From: Microbacterium mangrovi
Lineage (GTDB): Bacteria > Actinomycetota > Actinomycetes > Actinomycetales > Microbacteriaceae
Reading direction: 5' to 3'
Assembly (NCBI RefSeq): GCF_000802305.1
Contig: NZ_JTDK01000011.1
Coordinates: 1 to 64,000, forward strand
Length of the DNA: 64,000 nt
In this document: one piece after another, positions 8,517-16,747 of the stretch
How positions within the stretch are numbered: position 1 is the first letter of the stretch
Layout of the letters: every line of letters begins with the position of its first letter
Notes under the pieces: model-generated
Told to the model about the DNA's origin: nothing
The model's input: the letters and a program-made list of their open reading frames with translations, nothing else
The model's database searches: none
Made by a program: the position numbers and the translations under genes

Positions 8517-8542
8517 TGAAAACGTTCTCGAAAACGTTTGAC
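8517..8542 (+). promoter_or_regulatory. Two overlapping LacI-type operators on the xylanase promoter
   Basis: TGAAAACGTTCTCG (8517-8530) and CGAAAACGTTTGAC (8529-8542) both centre on AACGTT and fit the LacI-family half-site style. The second overlaps a TTGACA -35 box at 8538-8543; a weak TAGCTT lies 17 bases further on (8561-8566). Binding here would block polymerase. No LacI gene is adjacent, so the repressor would act in trans. Confidence 0.55.
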
Positions 8543-8630
8543 ACCGCTGTGGGCGCTAAATAGCTTGGGTCGCGACCCGCCGGCAAGGCTGCGGCGGGGG
8601 CTCATCGACATCCGTACAAGGGAGTACTCC

Positions 8631-9764
8631 ATGCGATTTCGCAACCCTCTGATCGGCGCCGGCATCGCCGGACTCGCCGCCGTGCTCACGCTCGGCCCGG
8701 CCGCCGCCCACGCCGCGCCCAAGGACGGCACCAACGGCGCCCCGTCCGCGACGGGCTCGGTGCCGTCGGACTCGCTGCGTGCCCTCGCCGCGAGGTCCGG
8801 CCTGCGCATCGGCACGGCCGTCAACACCGATCTGCTGGGGACGGATGCCACCTACACGGCGATCACCGACCAGCAGTTCTCGACCGTGACGCCCGAGAAC
8901 GTCATGAAGTGGCAGCTCGTCGAGCCCACGCGTGGCACGTACGACTGGGCGGCCGCCGATCGGCTGGTCGCGTCCGCCCGCGCCAACGGCCAGCTCGTTC
9001 GCGGTCACACTCTCGTGTGGCACAGTCAGCTGCCGGACTGGCTCGTCCAGGCTGCGCCCGCCATGAGCGCCGACGAGCTGCGCGCCGTGCTCAAGAAGCA
9101 CGTCACCGATGAGGTGACGCACTTCAAGGGCAAGATCTGGCAGTGGGATGTCGTCAACGAGGCCTTCAACGACGACGGCACGCTGCGCGACTCGATCTTC
9201 CTGCAGAAGCTCGGGCCCGGATACATCGCCGATGCGTTCCGCTGGGCGCACGCGGCCGACCCGAAGGCGCAGCTCTTCTACAACGACTACAACATCGAGT
9301 ACACCGGCCCCAAGAGCAATGCGGTCTACGCGCTCGTCACGCAGCTGAAGGCCGAGGGAGTGCCGATCGACGGCGTCGGCTTCCAGACCCACCTCGACAC
9401 GCAGTACCCGCTGCCCGACCTGCGCGCGAACCTGCAGCGCTTCGCCGACCTCGGCCTGAACGTCGCCGAGACCGAGGTCGACGTGCGCACCACCCTGCCC
9501 GTGACCGCGGTCGAGCAGTCCGCACAGGTCGCGGCCTACTCGCAGACCCTGCAGGCGTGCCTCGCGGTGCGCTCGTGCATCTCGTACACGGTGTGGGGCT
9601 TCGACGACGGACACTCGTGGGTGCCGGGGGTCTTCGCGGGTGAAGGAGCTGCGAACCTCTACGACGCCGGCTACACGCCCAAGGCGCAGTACTTCGCGCT
9701 GCAGCAGGATCTCGCCACCACGGGCGCGCCCCACCGCACCGGTTCCGGCGCGGGCGCCCGGTAG
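8631..9764 (+). CDS. Secreted GH10 endo-1,4-beta-xylanase
   Basis: Extracellular xylan-degrading enzyme, 377 residues. ATG at 8631 follows AAGGGAG; residues 1-28 are a signal peptide with an AHA-A cleavage site. Then a single GH10 barrel: VNTDLL near 65, PENVMKW near 88, RGHTLVWHSQLPDWL near 124-138, acid/base Glu177 in WDVVNEAFND, nucleophile Glu282 in ETEVDV, and WGFDDGHSWVPG close to the end. No carbohydrate-binding module is attached. The promoter carries LacI-type operators, so substrate-dependent expression is likely. Confidence 0.95.
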   Translation: MRFRNPLIGAGIAGLAAVLTLGPAAAHAAPKDGTNGAPSATGSVPSDSLRALAARSGLRIGTAVNTDLLGTDATYTAITDQQFSTVTPENVMKWQLVEPTRGTYDWAAADRLVASARANGQLVRGHTLVWHSQLPDWLVQAAPAMSADELRAVLKKHVTDEVTHFKGKIWQWDVVNEAFNDDGTLRDSIFLQKLGPGYIADAFRWAHAADPKAQLFYNDYNIEYTGPKSNAVYALVTQLKAEGVPIDGVGFQTHLDTQYPLPDLRANLQRFADLGLNVAETEVDVRTTLPVTAVEQSAQVAAYSQTLQACLAVRSCISYTVWGFDDGHSWVPGVFAGEGAANLYDAGYTPKAQYFALQQDLATTGAPHRTGSGAGAR

Positions 9765-9765
9765 C

Positions 9766-9810
9766 GCGAAGATGCGGGATGCCGTGGGTCGCGGCATCCC
9801 GCATCTTCGC
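9766..9810. terminator. Perfect 19-bp hairpin after the xylanase gene
   Basis: GCGAAGATGCGGGATGCCG, loop TGGGTCG, then the exact reverse complement, beginning 2 bases after the TAG stop. Strong rho-independent-style hairpin without a long T tract, as is usual in high-G+C actinomycetes. Confidence 0.85.
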
Positions 9811-9879
9811 CGTCGTGCACAGATGTGCGGACGTCGTCCCTCCGGCCCGGCATCCTGCCCGCGCGCGTAGCCTCGGACC

Positions 9880-10857
9880 ATGCGTGCGATCATCCATCAC
9901 GAATTCGGTGACCCGGCCGAGGTTCTCGGCGTCGAAGACGTTCCCCTGCCCGAGCCGGGCCCCCGCGAGGTGCGCCTGCGGGTGCTCCTCGCCCCGATCC
10001 ACAACCACGACCTGTGGACGATCCGCGGCTCGTACGGCTACAAGCCCGACCTGCCCGCCCGGTCCGGCACCGAGGCGGTCGGCATCGTCGACGCGATCGG
10101 CGACGAGGTCGAGGGCATCCAGGTCGGGCAGCGCGTCGCGACCGGCGGCACCTTCGGCGTGTGGAGCGAGTTCGCGATCGCCAAGGCCGGTGCCGTGGTG
10201 CCGGTGCCGGACGGCATCCCGGACGAGGTCGCCGCGCAGCTCATCTCCATGCCGTTCAGCGCGATCGCGCTGGTCGACTACCTCGGTGTCGGAAGCGGTG
10301 ACGTGATCGTGCAGAACACCGCGAACGGCACCGTCGGGCGCCTGGTCGCCCAGATCGCGGCGAGCCGCGGCATCCGCGTGATCGGGCTCGTGCGACGCGA
10401 GTCGGATGTCGAGGAGCTTGCGGCATCCGGCATCCCCGACGTCGTCGCGACCGTCGGTGACGGCTGGCGCGCACGGGTGCTCGAGCTGGCCGGTGCCAAG
10501 CCGATCGTCGCCGCGGTGGACTCGGTGGGCGGATCGGCATCCGGCGATCTGGTGCACCTTCTCGGCGAGGGCGGCACGCTCGTGTCGTTCGGCGCGATGG
10601 CTTCCGACCGGATGGAGCTGTCGTCGGGCGAGATCATCTTCAAGCAGCTGACCGTCAAGGGCTTCTGGGGCAGCAAGGTCTCGGCCGCGATGGATGCCGC
10701 GACCCGGCGCGCCCTGTTCGGCGAGCTGTTCCAGCTCGTCGGGGCCGGTCGGCTCTCGCTGCCGGTGGACAGCATCCATTCATTCGACGATGTGCGCGCC
10801 GCGGTGGATGCCAGCGTCACGCCGGGCCGGGTGGGCAAGGTTCTGCTGCGCCCCTGA
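9880..10857 (+). CDS. MDR-family NAD(P)-dependent oxidoreductase (quinone oxidoreductase-like)
   Basis: Zinc-independent medium-chain dehydrogenase/reductase, 325 residues. The N-terminal GroES-like domain reads MRAIIHHEFGDPAEVL, with HNHDLWTIRGSYG and PARSGTEAVGIV; the nucleotide-binding domain follows from about residue 135 (GDVIVQNTANGTVGRLVAQIA). Zinc-ligand cysteines are absent, which fits the quinone/enoyl reductase branch, including MECR-like enzymes. Substrate unknown. Stands alone between two hairpins. Confidence 0.85.
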   Translation: MRAIIHHEFGDPAEVLGVEDVPLPEPGPREVRLRVLLAPIHNHDLWTIRGSYGYKPDLPARSGTEAVGIVDAIGDEVEGIQVGQRVATGGTFGVWSEFAIAKAGAVVPVPDGIPDEVAAQLISMPFSAIALVDYLGVGSGDVIVQNTANGTVGRLVAQIAASRGIRVIGLVRRESDVEELAASGIPDVVATVGDGWRARVLELAGAKPIVAAVDSVGGSASGDLVHLLGEGGTLVSFGAMASDRMELSSGEIIFKQLTVKGFWGSKVSAAMDAATRRALFGELFQLVGAGRLSLPVDSIHSFDDVRAAVDASVTPGRVGKVLLRP

Positions 10858-10867
10858 CGCTGTCGAC

Positions 10868-10959
10868 GCAGGTACGGATGGCGGCGATCCGTCCGGATGC
10901 CGGTCTGTTGGGGCCGCATCCGGCCGCCAGGCGTACGCGGCACCGCCATCCGTACCTGC
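10868..10959. repeat. Inverted repeat, family B copy 1 (convergent gene ends)
   Basis: GCAGGTACGGATGGCGG at 10868-10884 pairs perfectly (17 bp) with 10943-10959. The inside holds a second weaker pairing (GGATGC with GCATCC). It separates the converging oxidoreductase and nitrilase genes and is closely similar to 17610-17705. It may work as a terminator, but the loop is 58 bases. Confidence 0.7.
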
Positions 10960-10972
10960 CGATCCGGATCGG

Positions 10973-11938
10973 TCATCCCGATTCGGCGTCCTCGAGACCG
11001 GGCACGTGATTCGCGGTGTCGCGCTCGCCGACGGGTCGGCGGGGCGTCCGGTCGACGATGAGCTGGAAGACATCCGGGCGGGCGTAGTGGCCGGTGGCGT
11101 CGAAGAGCCCTCGGCCGTCCGCGCAGTTGTCGACGTCGATGTCGGCCACGACGAGCCCCTCTTCGTCGGCGAGCGGTCCGGCGAGGATCTTGCCGTTCGG
11201 GTGCACGATCGTGGACAGTCCGCGTGCGATCCAGGCGGGCTCCGGGTACATCTCCTCCCTGCCCGGGATGCCGGCGGGGACGTCGTCGGTGTGGAACGCC
11301 TGGCAGGCCCCGATGACGTAGGTTCGCCCCTCCTTCGCAATGTGCTGCAGGGTCGGTACCCAGACGTCGCCGGAGTCCCACGTGGGAGCGAGGTGGATCT
11401 GCACGTCGTCCGCGTAGAGAGCAGTGCGCGCGAGCGGCATGTAGTTCTCCCAGCAGATCAAGCCCCCGATGCGTCCGATGGGCGTCTCGACCGCGCGGAC
11501 GGATGACCCGTCCCCGCTGCCCCAGACGAGTCGTTCGCCACCGGTCGGCATGAGCTTGCGGTGATGGAGGAGGAGCGCACCGTCGGGACCGAACACGAGG
11601 AGCGTGTTGTAGAGCGTGGAGCCGTACCGTTCGGTGACGCCGACGGCGAGGTGCAGGCGATGTGACCGGGCGATCGTCGCGAGCGCGTCGGCGTCGGGTC
11701 CGGGGACCTCGATCGCCTGTTCGAACAGGAGGCGGTAGCTGGCGCGCGCCGTCTTGCTCCAGGGTCGTGTCCGCCACACCCACTCGGGGTAGCCGGAGAC
11801 GAAGCATTCCGGGAAGACCAGGAGGTCGACGCCGCGTCGGGATGCCTCGTCGGCGATGGTCGCGCACTTCTCGATGGTGGCCGCCGTGTCAAGGTACACC
11901 GGGGCGTACTGGGCGGCGGCGACGGTCAGTTCAGGCAT
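10973..11938 (-). CDS. Nitrilase (carbon-nitrogen hydrolase superfamily)
   Basis: Hydrolyses a nitrile to the carboxylic acid and ammonia; cytoplasmic, 321 residues. Catalytic triad Glu44 (FPECF), Lys128 (HHRKLMPT) and Cys162 (GLICWENYMPLAR); the CWEN context is that of true nitrilases rather than amidases. Its start overlaps the crotonase-gene stop by 8 bases, so it is the last gene of the operon of CoA-transferase, crotonase and nitrilase. Its acid product could be fed to the CoA-transferase in the same operon. The substrate nitrile is not identifiable. Confidence 0.9.
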   Translation of the reverse strand: MPELTVAAAQYAPVYLDTAATIEKCATIADEASRRGVDLLVFPECFVSGYPEWVWRTRPWSKTARASYRLLFEQAIEVPGPDADALATIARSHRLHLAVGVTERYGSTLYNTLLVFGPDGALLLHHRKLMPTGGERLVWGSGDGSSVRAVETPIGRIGGLICWENYMPLARTALYADDVQIHLAPTWDSGDVWVPTLQHIAKEGRTYVIGACQAFHTDDVPAGIPGREEMYPEPAWIARGLSTIVHPNGKILAGPLADEEGLVVADIDVDNCADGRGLFDATGHYARPDVFQLIVDRTPRRPVGERDTANHVPGLEDAESG

Positions 11939-12770
11939 GCGGGTCTCCTTCGGAGAGGGGTGCGGTCGCAGTCGTGCGGCGCCAGGGGAAGACGGGTCGG
12001 TGGTGCGCGGTGAACGCCCGGATGCCGAGATCGGCGTCCGGGCCGGTTGCCATTTCGCGGCGCAGGCGCCGCCACAGGTCGTCGAGTTCCGGTGCCGCGG
12101 TGGTCTCGGCGTCGATCAGCCGCTTCGTCGCCCAGATGGTGAATTGGGAGTTGGACAGGAAAGCACGACTGAGCTCGGCCGCGCGTTCGTCCAGCCCGTT
12201 CTCGGCCACGACGTCGGCGACCAGTCCGTAGCCCAGCGCTTGCGTGGCATCGAAGCGCATCCCCGTTGCGAGGAGGAGTTTCGCGACCGATGGACCTGCC
12301 AGACGCGCCAGCCGTTCCAGCCCCACCCGGGGATAGATGACGCCGAGCTTGGCAGGGGTGATGGCGAACTGTGCGTGTTCGTCGGCGACGATCGCGTCGC
12401 ACGCGGACGCGAGTTGCCAGCCGCCGCCGAAGCAGAAGCCCTCCACGAGCGCGATCACGAAGGTCTGGCATCCTCCGATCGCCGCGTCGACGAGGGAGAG
12501 AAGGTCTCCGGCGTCTCCGGCCTCGGCATGCTCGAGGAGGACTTCGCGAAGGTGGGCGACGGCGACGCCCGAGCAGAAGGTCCCGCCGGCGCCGCGGAGG
12601 AAGATCAGCAGGACGTCCTCTCGCGCATCGAGCTCGGCAAAGGCCGCGATGAGCTCGCGACACATCGACGGCGTCAGCGCATTGCGTTGCGCGAGGTTGC
12701 GCAGCTCGATGGTCGCGACGCCTGAGTCGACCCGCCACGAGATGGATGCCTCCGGCGTCCCGTCAGTCAT
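11931..12770 (-). CDS. Crotonase-fold enzyme (enoyl-CoA hydratase/isomerase family)
   Basis: CoA-ester-processing enzyme of the crotonase superfamily, 279 residues. The oxyanion-hole regions RGAGGTFCSGVAV and GFCFGGGWQLASACD are clear. The two glutamates that catalyse hydration in classical enoyl-CoA hydratase are both replaced: the GGCE position reads GGWQ and the QPE position reads TPA (ITPAKLGVIYP). It may therefore do another crotonase-type reaction (isomerisation, hydrolysis, decarboxylation or ring chemistry). Overlaps both neighbours by 8 bases, showing tight coupling. Confidence 0.85.
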   Translation of the reverse strand: MTDGTPEASISWRVDSGVATIELRNLAQRNALTPSMCRELIAAFAELDAREDVLLIFLRGAGGTFCSGVAVAHLREVLLEHAEAGDAGDLLSLVDAAIGGCQTFVIALVEGFCFGGGWQLASACDAIVADEHAQFAITPAKLGVIYPRVGLERLARLAGPSVAKLLLATGMRFDATQALGYGLVADVVAENGLDERAAELSRAFLSNSQFTIWATKRLIDAETTAAPELDDLWRRLRREMATGPDADLGIRAFTAHHRPVFPWRRTTATAPLSEGDPHA

Positions 12771-13968
12771 CGCTCACTCCTGCCCGGACGATTCCCCGCA
12801 CGGTGAGATCGCCGATCTCACCATCGTCGTAGCCGAGTTCCCGGAGCACCTCGTGCGTGTGCTCGCCCAGCTGGGGCGGTGCGGAACCGACTCGAGGGGG
12901 CTGCTCGTTCACGCTGATCGGGCCGCGCACCAGACGCAGGAGCGTGTCGTCGTTCCGACGGACGCTCTGCACGAGCTCGAGCGCCCGAACCTGCTCCGAA
13001 TCGAAGGCGGCGAGGTACCCGTTGATCGGTCCGCACGGGATGCCGGCCCCGTGGAACAGCTCGACCCAGTGTTCGGCGCCGGCAGAGGCGAGCCGGGACT
13101 CGATCTGTTCGGTGAGCTCACGACGGTTCGCCAGCCGCGCGGGCTCGTCGAGGAATCGCTCGTCGGCGAGGAGATGTTCCGCGTCGATGATGCGGCAGAA
13201 TGCCCGCCAGTGGCGGTCGCTGGCCACGGCGATCGTCAGGTCGGAGGATCCGGTGCGGAACACCCCGCAGGGGGCGATCGACGGGTGGGCATTGCCCTGC
13301 GGGACCGGCTCGATACCGAGGCTGAGCGCTTGCTGCCCCTGGAAGGTGCCCAGTGCCATCGCCGTCTCGAGCAGCGACGTGGAGACATGACGAACATCGA
13401 CGCCGCGACTGCGGCCGAGGAGACCGGCCAGGACACCGATCGCGCACGTGAGGCCCGAGGTGATGTCCACGATCGAGACGCCGAAGCGGTAAGTGTGCTG
13501 CGCATCGGGGCCCGTGACGGATGTCAGGCCGCTCATGCCTTGCACGACCTGGTCGAGGCCGGGGGCGTCGCGCAGCGGTCCTCGGTCGCCGAACGCCGTG
13601 ACGGAGGCGACGACGAGATCGGGGTTGAGCCTGTGCAGCGTGTCGGTGTCGAGGCCCATCTTCGCCAGCGTGCCGGCGCGGAAGTTCTCGATGAGGACAT
13701 CGGATCCGGCCACGAGCCGGTGGAGGATGTCGCGCCCTTCGGTGCTGTAGAAGTCGACGCACACCGACCGCTTGCCGCGGTTGACGGAGTCGAAGTAGAG
13801 ACTGTGCGCGTCCTCGAACGGGGGCCAGGTGCGCGCGGTGTCGCCACCCAGCCCCTCGACTTTGATGATCGTGGCGCCGAGGTCGGCGAGCAGTGCCGTG
13901 CAGAACGGGCCGGCGAGAGCTCGGCCGAGATCCAGGACGGTGATGCCAGACAGGGGGGAAGCGTTCAC
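12763..13968 (-). CDS. CaiB/BaiF class III CoA-transferase
   Basis: Transfers CoA to a carboxylic acid, probably activating the operon substrate; 401 residues, usual family length. Starts LSGITVLDLGRALAGPFCTALLADLGATIIKVE, the family signature, and keeps the catalytic Asp139 in PGLDQVVQG. First of three overlapping genes (CoA-transferase, crotonase, nitrilase) downstream of the MatC-type permease gene. Acceptor acid unknown. Confidence 0.92.
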   Translation of the reverse strand: MNASPLSGITVLDLGRALAGPFCTALLADLGATIIKVEGLGGDTARTWPPFEDAHSLYFDSVNRGKRSVCVDFYSTEGRDILHRLVAGSDVLIENFRAGTLAKMGLDTDTLHRLNPDLVVASVTAFGDRGPLRDAPGLDQVVQGMSGLTSVTGPDAQHTYRFGVSIVDITSGLTCAIGVLAGLLGRSRGVDVRHVSTSLLETAMALGTFQGQQALSLGIEPVPQGNAHPSIAPCGVFRTGSSDLTIAVASDRHWRAFCRIIDAEHLLADERFLDEPARLANRRELTEQIESRLASAGAEHWVELFHGAGIPCGPINGYLAAFDSEQVRALELVQSVRRNDDTLLRLVRGPISVNEQPPRVGSAPPQLGEHTHEVLRELGYDDGEIGDLTVRGIVRAGVSDD

Positions 13969-13996
13969 AAGCGCTCCTTTCGTGGGTGGTCGGGTG

Positions 13997-15376
13997 TCAG
14001 AGCGAGGTCGGCAGGACCAGCAGGCCCACCAGCAGCACGGGGCCGATGATGACCATGGACAGGCCCCATCTGGCGAGGAGCCTGGTCACGCGCGCGCGAT
14101 CCGATTCGTCGGCCGTCGCCACGACGGCGGCGCCGACGGTGGAGAAGGGCGAGACGTCGACGATCGAGGCGCAGACCGCGAGCGCGGCGATGATCGCCCA
14201 TCCCGCGACGCCGCCGTTCGCGACCAGGGGAATGGCGATCGGCACAAGCGCGGCCAGCATCCCCGTCGTCGATGCGAACGCCGAGATCAAGCCGGCCAGG
14301 ACGCACAGGACGAAGGCCGAGACGAGCGGGGCGCCGATCTCCGCGGCGGCGTCGCCGAGCAGGTCGACGGCGCCCATCTCCTGCATCACGGAGACGAACG
14401 TGATGATCCCGCCGACCAGCAGGACGGTGGACCAGTCGATCTTCGAGACCGCGGCGCGTCCCGACGGCGGATCGATGAGCATCAGGACGGATGCGAACAC
14501 GAACGCGAGGACGCCGATGTCAGGGTCGAGTCCCAGCAGGGCGAGGAGGATGACCGTCCCGATCAGAGCGACCATGAGTCCCAGGGTCACGAGGTGGACG
14601 ACCTGCATCCGCTGCGGTGAGGCGACCGGGCGCGACTCGGCCAGGACGCGGACGCCGTCGGCTGCGGAGCCGGATGCGTTCACCGGGATGGCGCCGTCAT
14701 CGCCCGCACCCGCGGGTCGGTGCTCGGAGCTCTCCTCGGAGAACTCACGGGTGAAGTCCGCCGGGACGAAACGCCGCCGGGACAGCGCGCGGCCGCCGAA
14801 GAGCACGTACGCGACCGCGAGGAGCACGATATTGGTGCCCGCTGCGATTGCGAACAGGACCAGCGGATTGAGGTCCACGCCGGCCGACTCGGCGGTCGAG
14901 ACCGTCACGATCCCGAACAGGCTGGTCGGCGCGAACGCACCGCTGCTGATCCCTCCTCCGATCGCGAGGCCCATCAGCATGGGGTCGACCCGATGCTTGC
15001 GCGCGATCGGCATCCCGACCGGCGCCATGACGAGGCCGGCGAGGGGCGAGCCCATGGCGGCGATCCCGGCGGTGAGGACGAAGAAGAGGATCGGCAGCAG
15101 GAACGCGTTGGTGCCGACGCGCGCCACGGTGAACTCGACGAGGCGGTCGATCGTGCCGTTCACCTGGGCGATCGCGAAGAAGTAGGTGACGCCGACCAGC
15201 AGGACGAGCAGGTTGAGGGGGAACCCGGCGACCACGTCGTCCAGGGGCATCCCGGCGAGGAACAGGCCCACGCCCGCGGCGACCGCGAACATCAGGATGC
15301 CGGTGTGGACCTTGCGTAGCGTCGCGACGGCGAATGTGGCGATGAAGATGACGAGTGCGACGACCGGCGGTGTCAT
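13997..15376 (-). CDS. MatC-type / SLC13-like dicarboxylate permease
   Basis: Integral membrane carrier of the ion-transporter superfamily, 459 residues, about 11-12 membrane helices in two halves joined by a charged linker (about residues 210-270). Two similar motifs, GISSGAFAPTSLFGI and ISAFASTTGMLAALVP, mark the paired substrate/ion sites. ATG at 15376 is preceded by AAGGAGG. First gene of the leftward operon whose other products process CoA esters and nitriles, so it probably imports the carboxylate substrate. Divergent from the IclR regulator. Confidence 0.88.
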   Translation of the reverse strand: MTPPVVALVIFIATFAVATLRKVHTGILMFAVAAGVGLFLAGMPLDDVVAGFPLNLLVLLVGVTYFFAIAQVNGTIDRLVEFTVARVGTNAFLLPILFFVLTAGIAAMGSPLAGLVMAPVGMPIARKHRVDPMLMGLAIGGGISSGAFAPTSLFGIVTVSTAESAGVDLNPLVLFAIAAGTNIVLLAVAYVLFGGRALSRRRFVPADFTREFSEESSEHRPAGAGDDGAIPVNASGSAADGVRVLAESRPVASPQRMQVVHLVTLGLMVALIGTVILLALLGLDPDIGVLAFVFASVLMLIDPPSGRAAVSKIDWSTVLLVGGIITFVSVMQEMGAVDLLGDAAAEIGAPLVSAFVLCVLAGLISAFASTTGMLAALVPIAIPLVANGGVAGWAIIAALAVCASIVDVSPFSTVGAAVVATADESDRARVTRLLARWGLSMVIIGPVLLVGLLVLPTSL

Positions 15377-15413
15377 AGGGCTCCTCCTTGAGCGAGTCAG
15401 GCGGTTCACTGCT

Positions 15414-15428
15414 TGAACCGACGGTTCA
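15414..15428. promoter_or_regulatory. IclR operator palindrome
   Basis: TGAACC-GAC-GGTTCA, a perfect 15-base palindrome in the 110-base spacer between the permease and the IclR gene, with an extra half-site (GCGGTTCAC, from about 15401) beside it. The natural binding site for the divergent IclR protein. Confidence 0.65.
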
Positions 15429-15486
15429 TTTCTGACATGGCTACGCTAAAGGGCGTTCGCTTGTGGCGTCAAGGGGAGGCGGAACG

Positions 15487-16230
15487 ATGAGTACCCGGAG
15501 CGTCGGGACAGCCATCCAGGTGCTCGAGGCCGTCGCCGACCATCAGCCGGTGGGTCTGTCGGAGCTCACCCGGTTCGTCGACGTGCCGAAAGCGACGGTG
15601 TATCGATCGCTGGTGACCCTCGAGGAATTCGGCTGGCTGGCGCAGGCCGACGAGAAGTGGAGCCTGACCATCCACGCGTACGCCGTCGCGAGCCGCGGGA
15701 GCCGAGGGTCTCGGATCCGTGACGCCGCGATCGGTCCGCTCAGTGCATTGCAGCTGGCGACAGGCGAGACGATCCACCTGACGGTCCCGGATGACCGGCA
15801 CATGGTGCTGATCGAACGGCTCGACACCGCGCATGCCCTGCGCGCCTTCCGGCCGCTGGGTGCGCTCGCCCCGATGCATGCGTCGTCGGCGGGCCTCGCG
15901 TACCTCGCGGCCGTCGACGACGCATGCTTCGAGGAGTACCTTGCCGCCGGGCTCGAGGCGACGACCGCCGCGACGATCGTGGACCCGGTCGAACTGCGGA
16001 GCGTGCGCGGGGTCATTCGCGCGCGAGGCTACTCGATCAACGAAGAGGGGCTGAGCGACGGGATCACCTCGCTCGGCGCCGCGATCCTCGACGCCGGGGG
16101 ACGCGTCGCCGCCGCCGTCTCGGTGTCGGGGCCGTCCGTTCGGGTCACGAGAGACCACTACGACGACTACGGTCGACACGTCCACGAGACCGCCCGGGAG
16201 ATCAGCGCGACGCTGCAGAGCTTGAGATGA
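15487..16230 (+). CDS. IclR-family transcriptional regulator
   Basis: Likely controls the divergent permease/CoA-transferase/crotonase/nitrilase operon. 247 residues. ATG at 15487 is chosen because GGGGAGGCGG sits immediately upstream. N-terminal winged helix (GLSELTRFVDVPKATVYRSL, about 27-46), then the effector-binding IclR domain (TGETIHLTVPDDRHMVLIER; INEEGLSDGITSLGAAIL). Ligand probably the acid or a derivative processed by the operon (inference). Confidence 0.9.
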   Translation: MSTRSVGTAIQVLEAVADHQPVGLSELTRFVDVPKATVYRSLVTLEEFGWLAQADEKWSLTIHAYAVASRGSRGSRIRDAAIGPLSALQLATGETIHLTVPDDRHMVLIERLDTAHALRAFRPLGALAPMHASSAGLAYLAAVDDACFEEYLAAGLEATTAATIVDPVELRSVRGVIRARGYSINEEGLSDGITSLGAAILDAGGRVAAAVSVSGPSVRVTRDHYDDYGRHVHETAREISATLQSLR

Positions 16231-16236
16231 ATGAAA

Positions 16237-16278
16237 TGACAGAAAAAACTGTCAACTCAGTCATTTCGAGCGTATGCT
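16237..16278 (+). promoter_or_regulatory. Autoregulated promoter of the GbsR/MarR gene
   Basis: TGACAG-AAAAAA-CTGTCA (16237-16254) is a perfect-armed palindrome. It overlaps a -35-like TGTCAA (16250-16255), with TATGCT 17 bases downstream (16273-16278) as the -10 box. The ATG lies only 8 bases beyond the -10 box, so the transcript is leaderless or nearly so. The regulator encoded here probably binds this site. Confidence 0.6.
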
Positions 16279-16285
16279 CGGCGGC

Positions 16286-16747
16286 ATGACGACGTTCGAA
16301 GACCGCGTGGCGTACGCCGACCGGGTGGCCGGGGTGTGGGCATCCCGCTACCGCGTGGCCCCGATCACCGGCCGCATCGCGGGCTATCTGTACGTCTGCG
16401 ACCCGCCGGCGCAGGCCATCGACGAGCTCGCCGCCGCCCTGCGCGCCAGCCGCAGCGCGATCGTCGGCGGGATCAAGGTGCTCGAAGCGCGCGGACTGGT
16501 CCGCCGCACCCGCACGGCGGGGGAGCGGGCCGACCGCGTGAGCATCGTGTTCGACGAGGCCCGCGGGTTCGATCCCACCGCCTACCTCGAGGCGGCCGAG
16601 ATCGCACAGTCCGGACTCGCCCTGGTGGCCGAGCAGAACACCGAGCAGCGGATGCTGCTGGAGCAGACGGCATCCCTCAACGCCTATCTCGCCGCACGGC
16701 TTCCGGCCCTGCTCGACGACTGGCGGGCCGAGCAGGCGACACGATGA
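16286..16747 (+). CDS. GbsR/MarR-type DNA-binding regulator
   Basis: Winged helix regulator, 153 residues. The core (GRIAGYLYVCDPPAQAIDELAAALRASRSAIVGGIKVLEARGLVRR, about 25-75, read in pieces) is the GbsR-like pattern in which helix three sits in SRSAIVGGIKVL. Its stop overlaps the start of the hydrolase (ATGA), so the pair forms an operon. Probably self-regulated through the 16237 palindrome. Effector unknown. Confidence 0.85.
   Translation: MTTFEDRVAYADRVAGVWASRYRVAPITGRIAGYLYVCDPPAQAIDELAAALRASRSAIVGGIKVLEARGLVRRTRTAGERADRVSIVFDEARGFDPTAYLEAAEIAQSGLALVAEQNTEQRMLLEQTASLNAYLAARLPALLDDWRAEQATR

Noticed and set aside
12337..14049. Rightward long open frame opposite the crotonase and CoA-transferase genes
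   Set aside because: No domain, no start signal, antisense to two well-defined enzymes.
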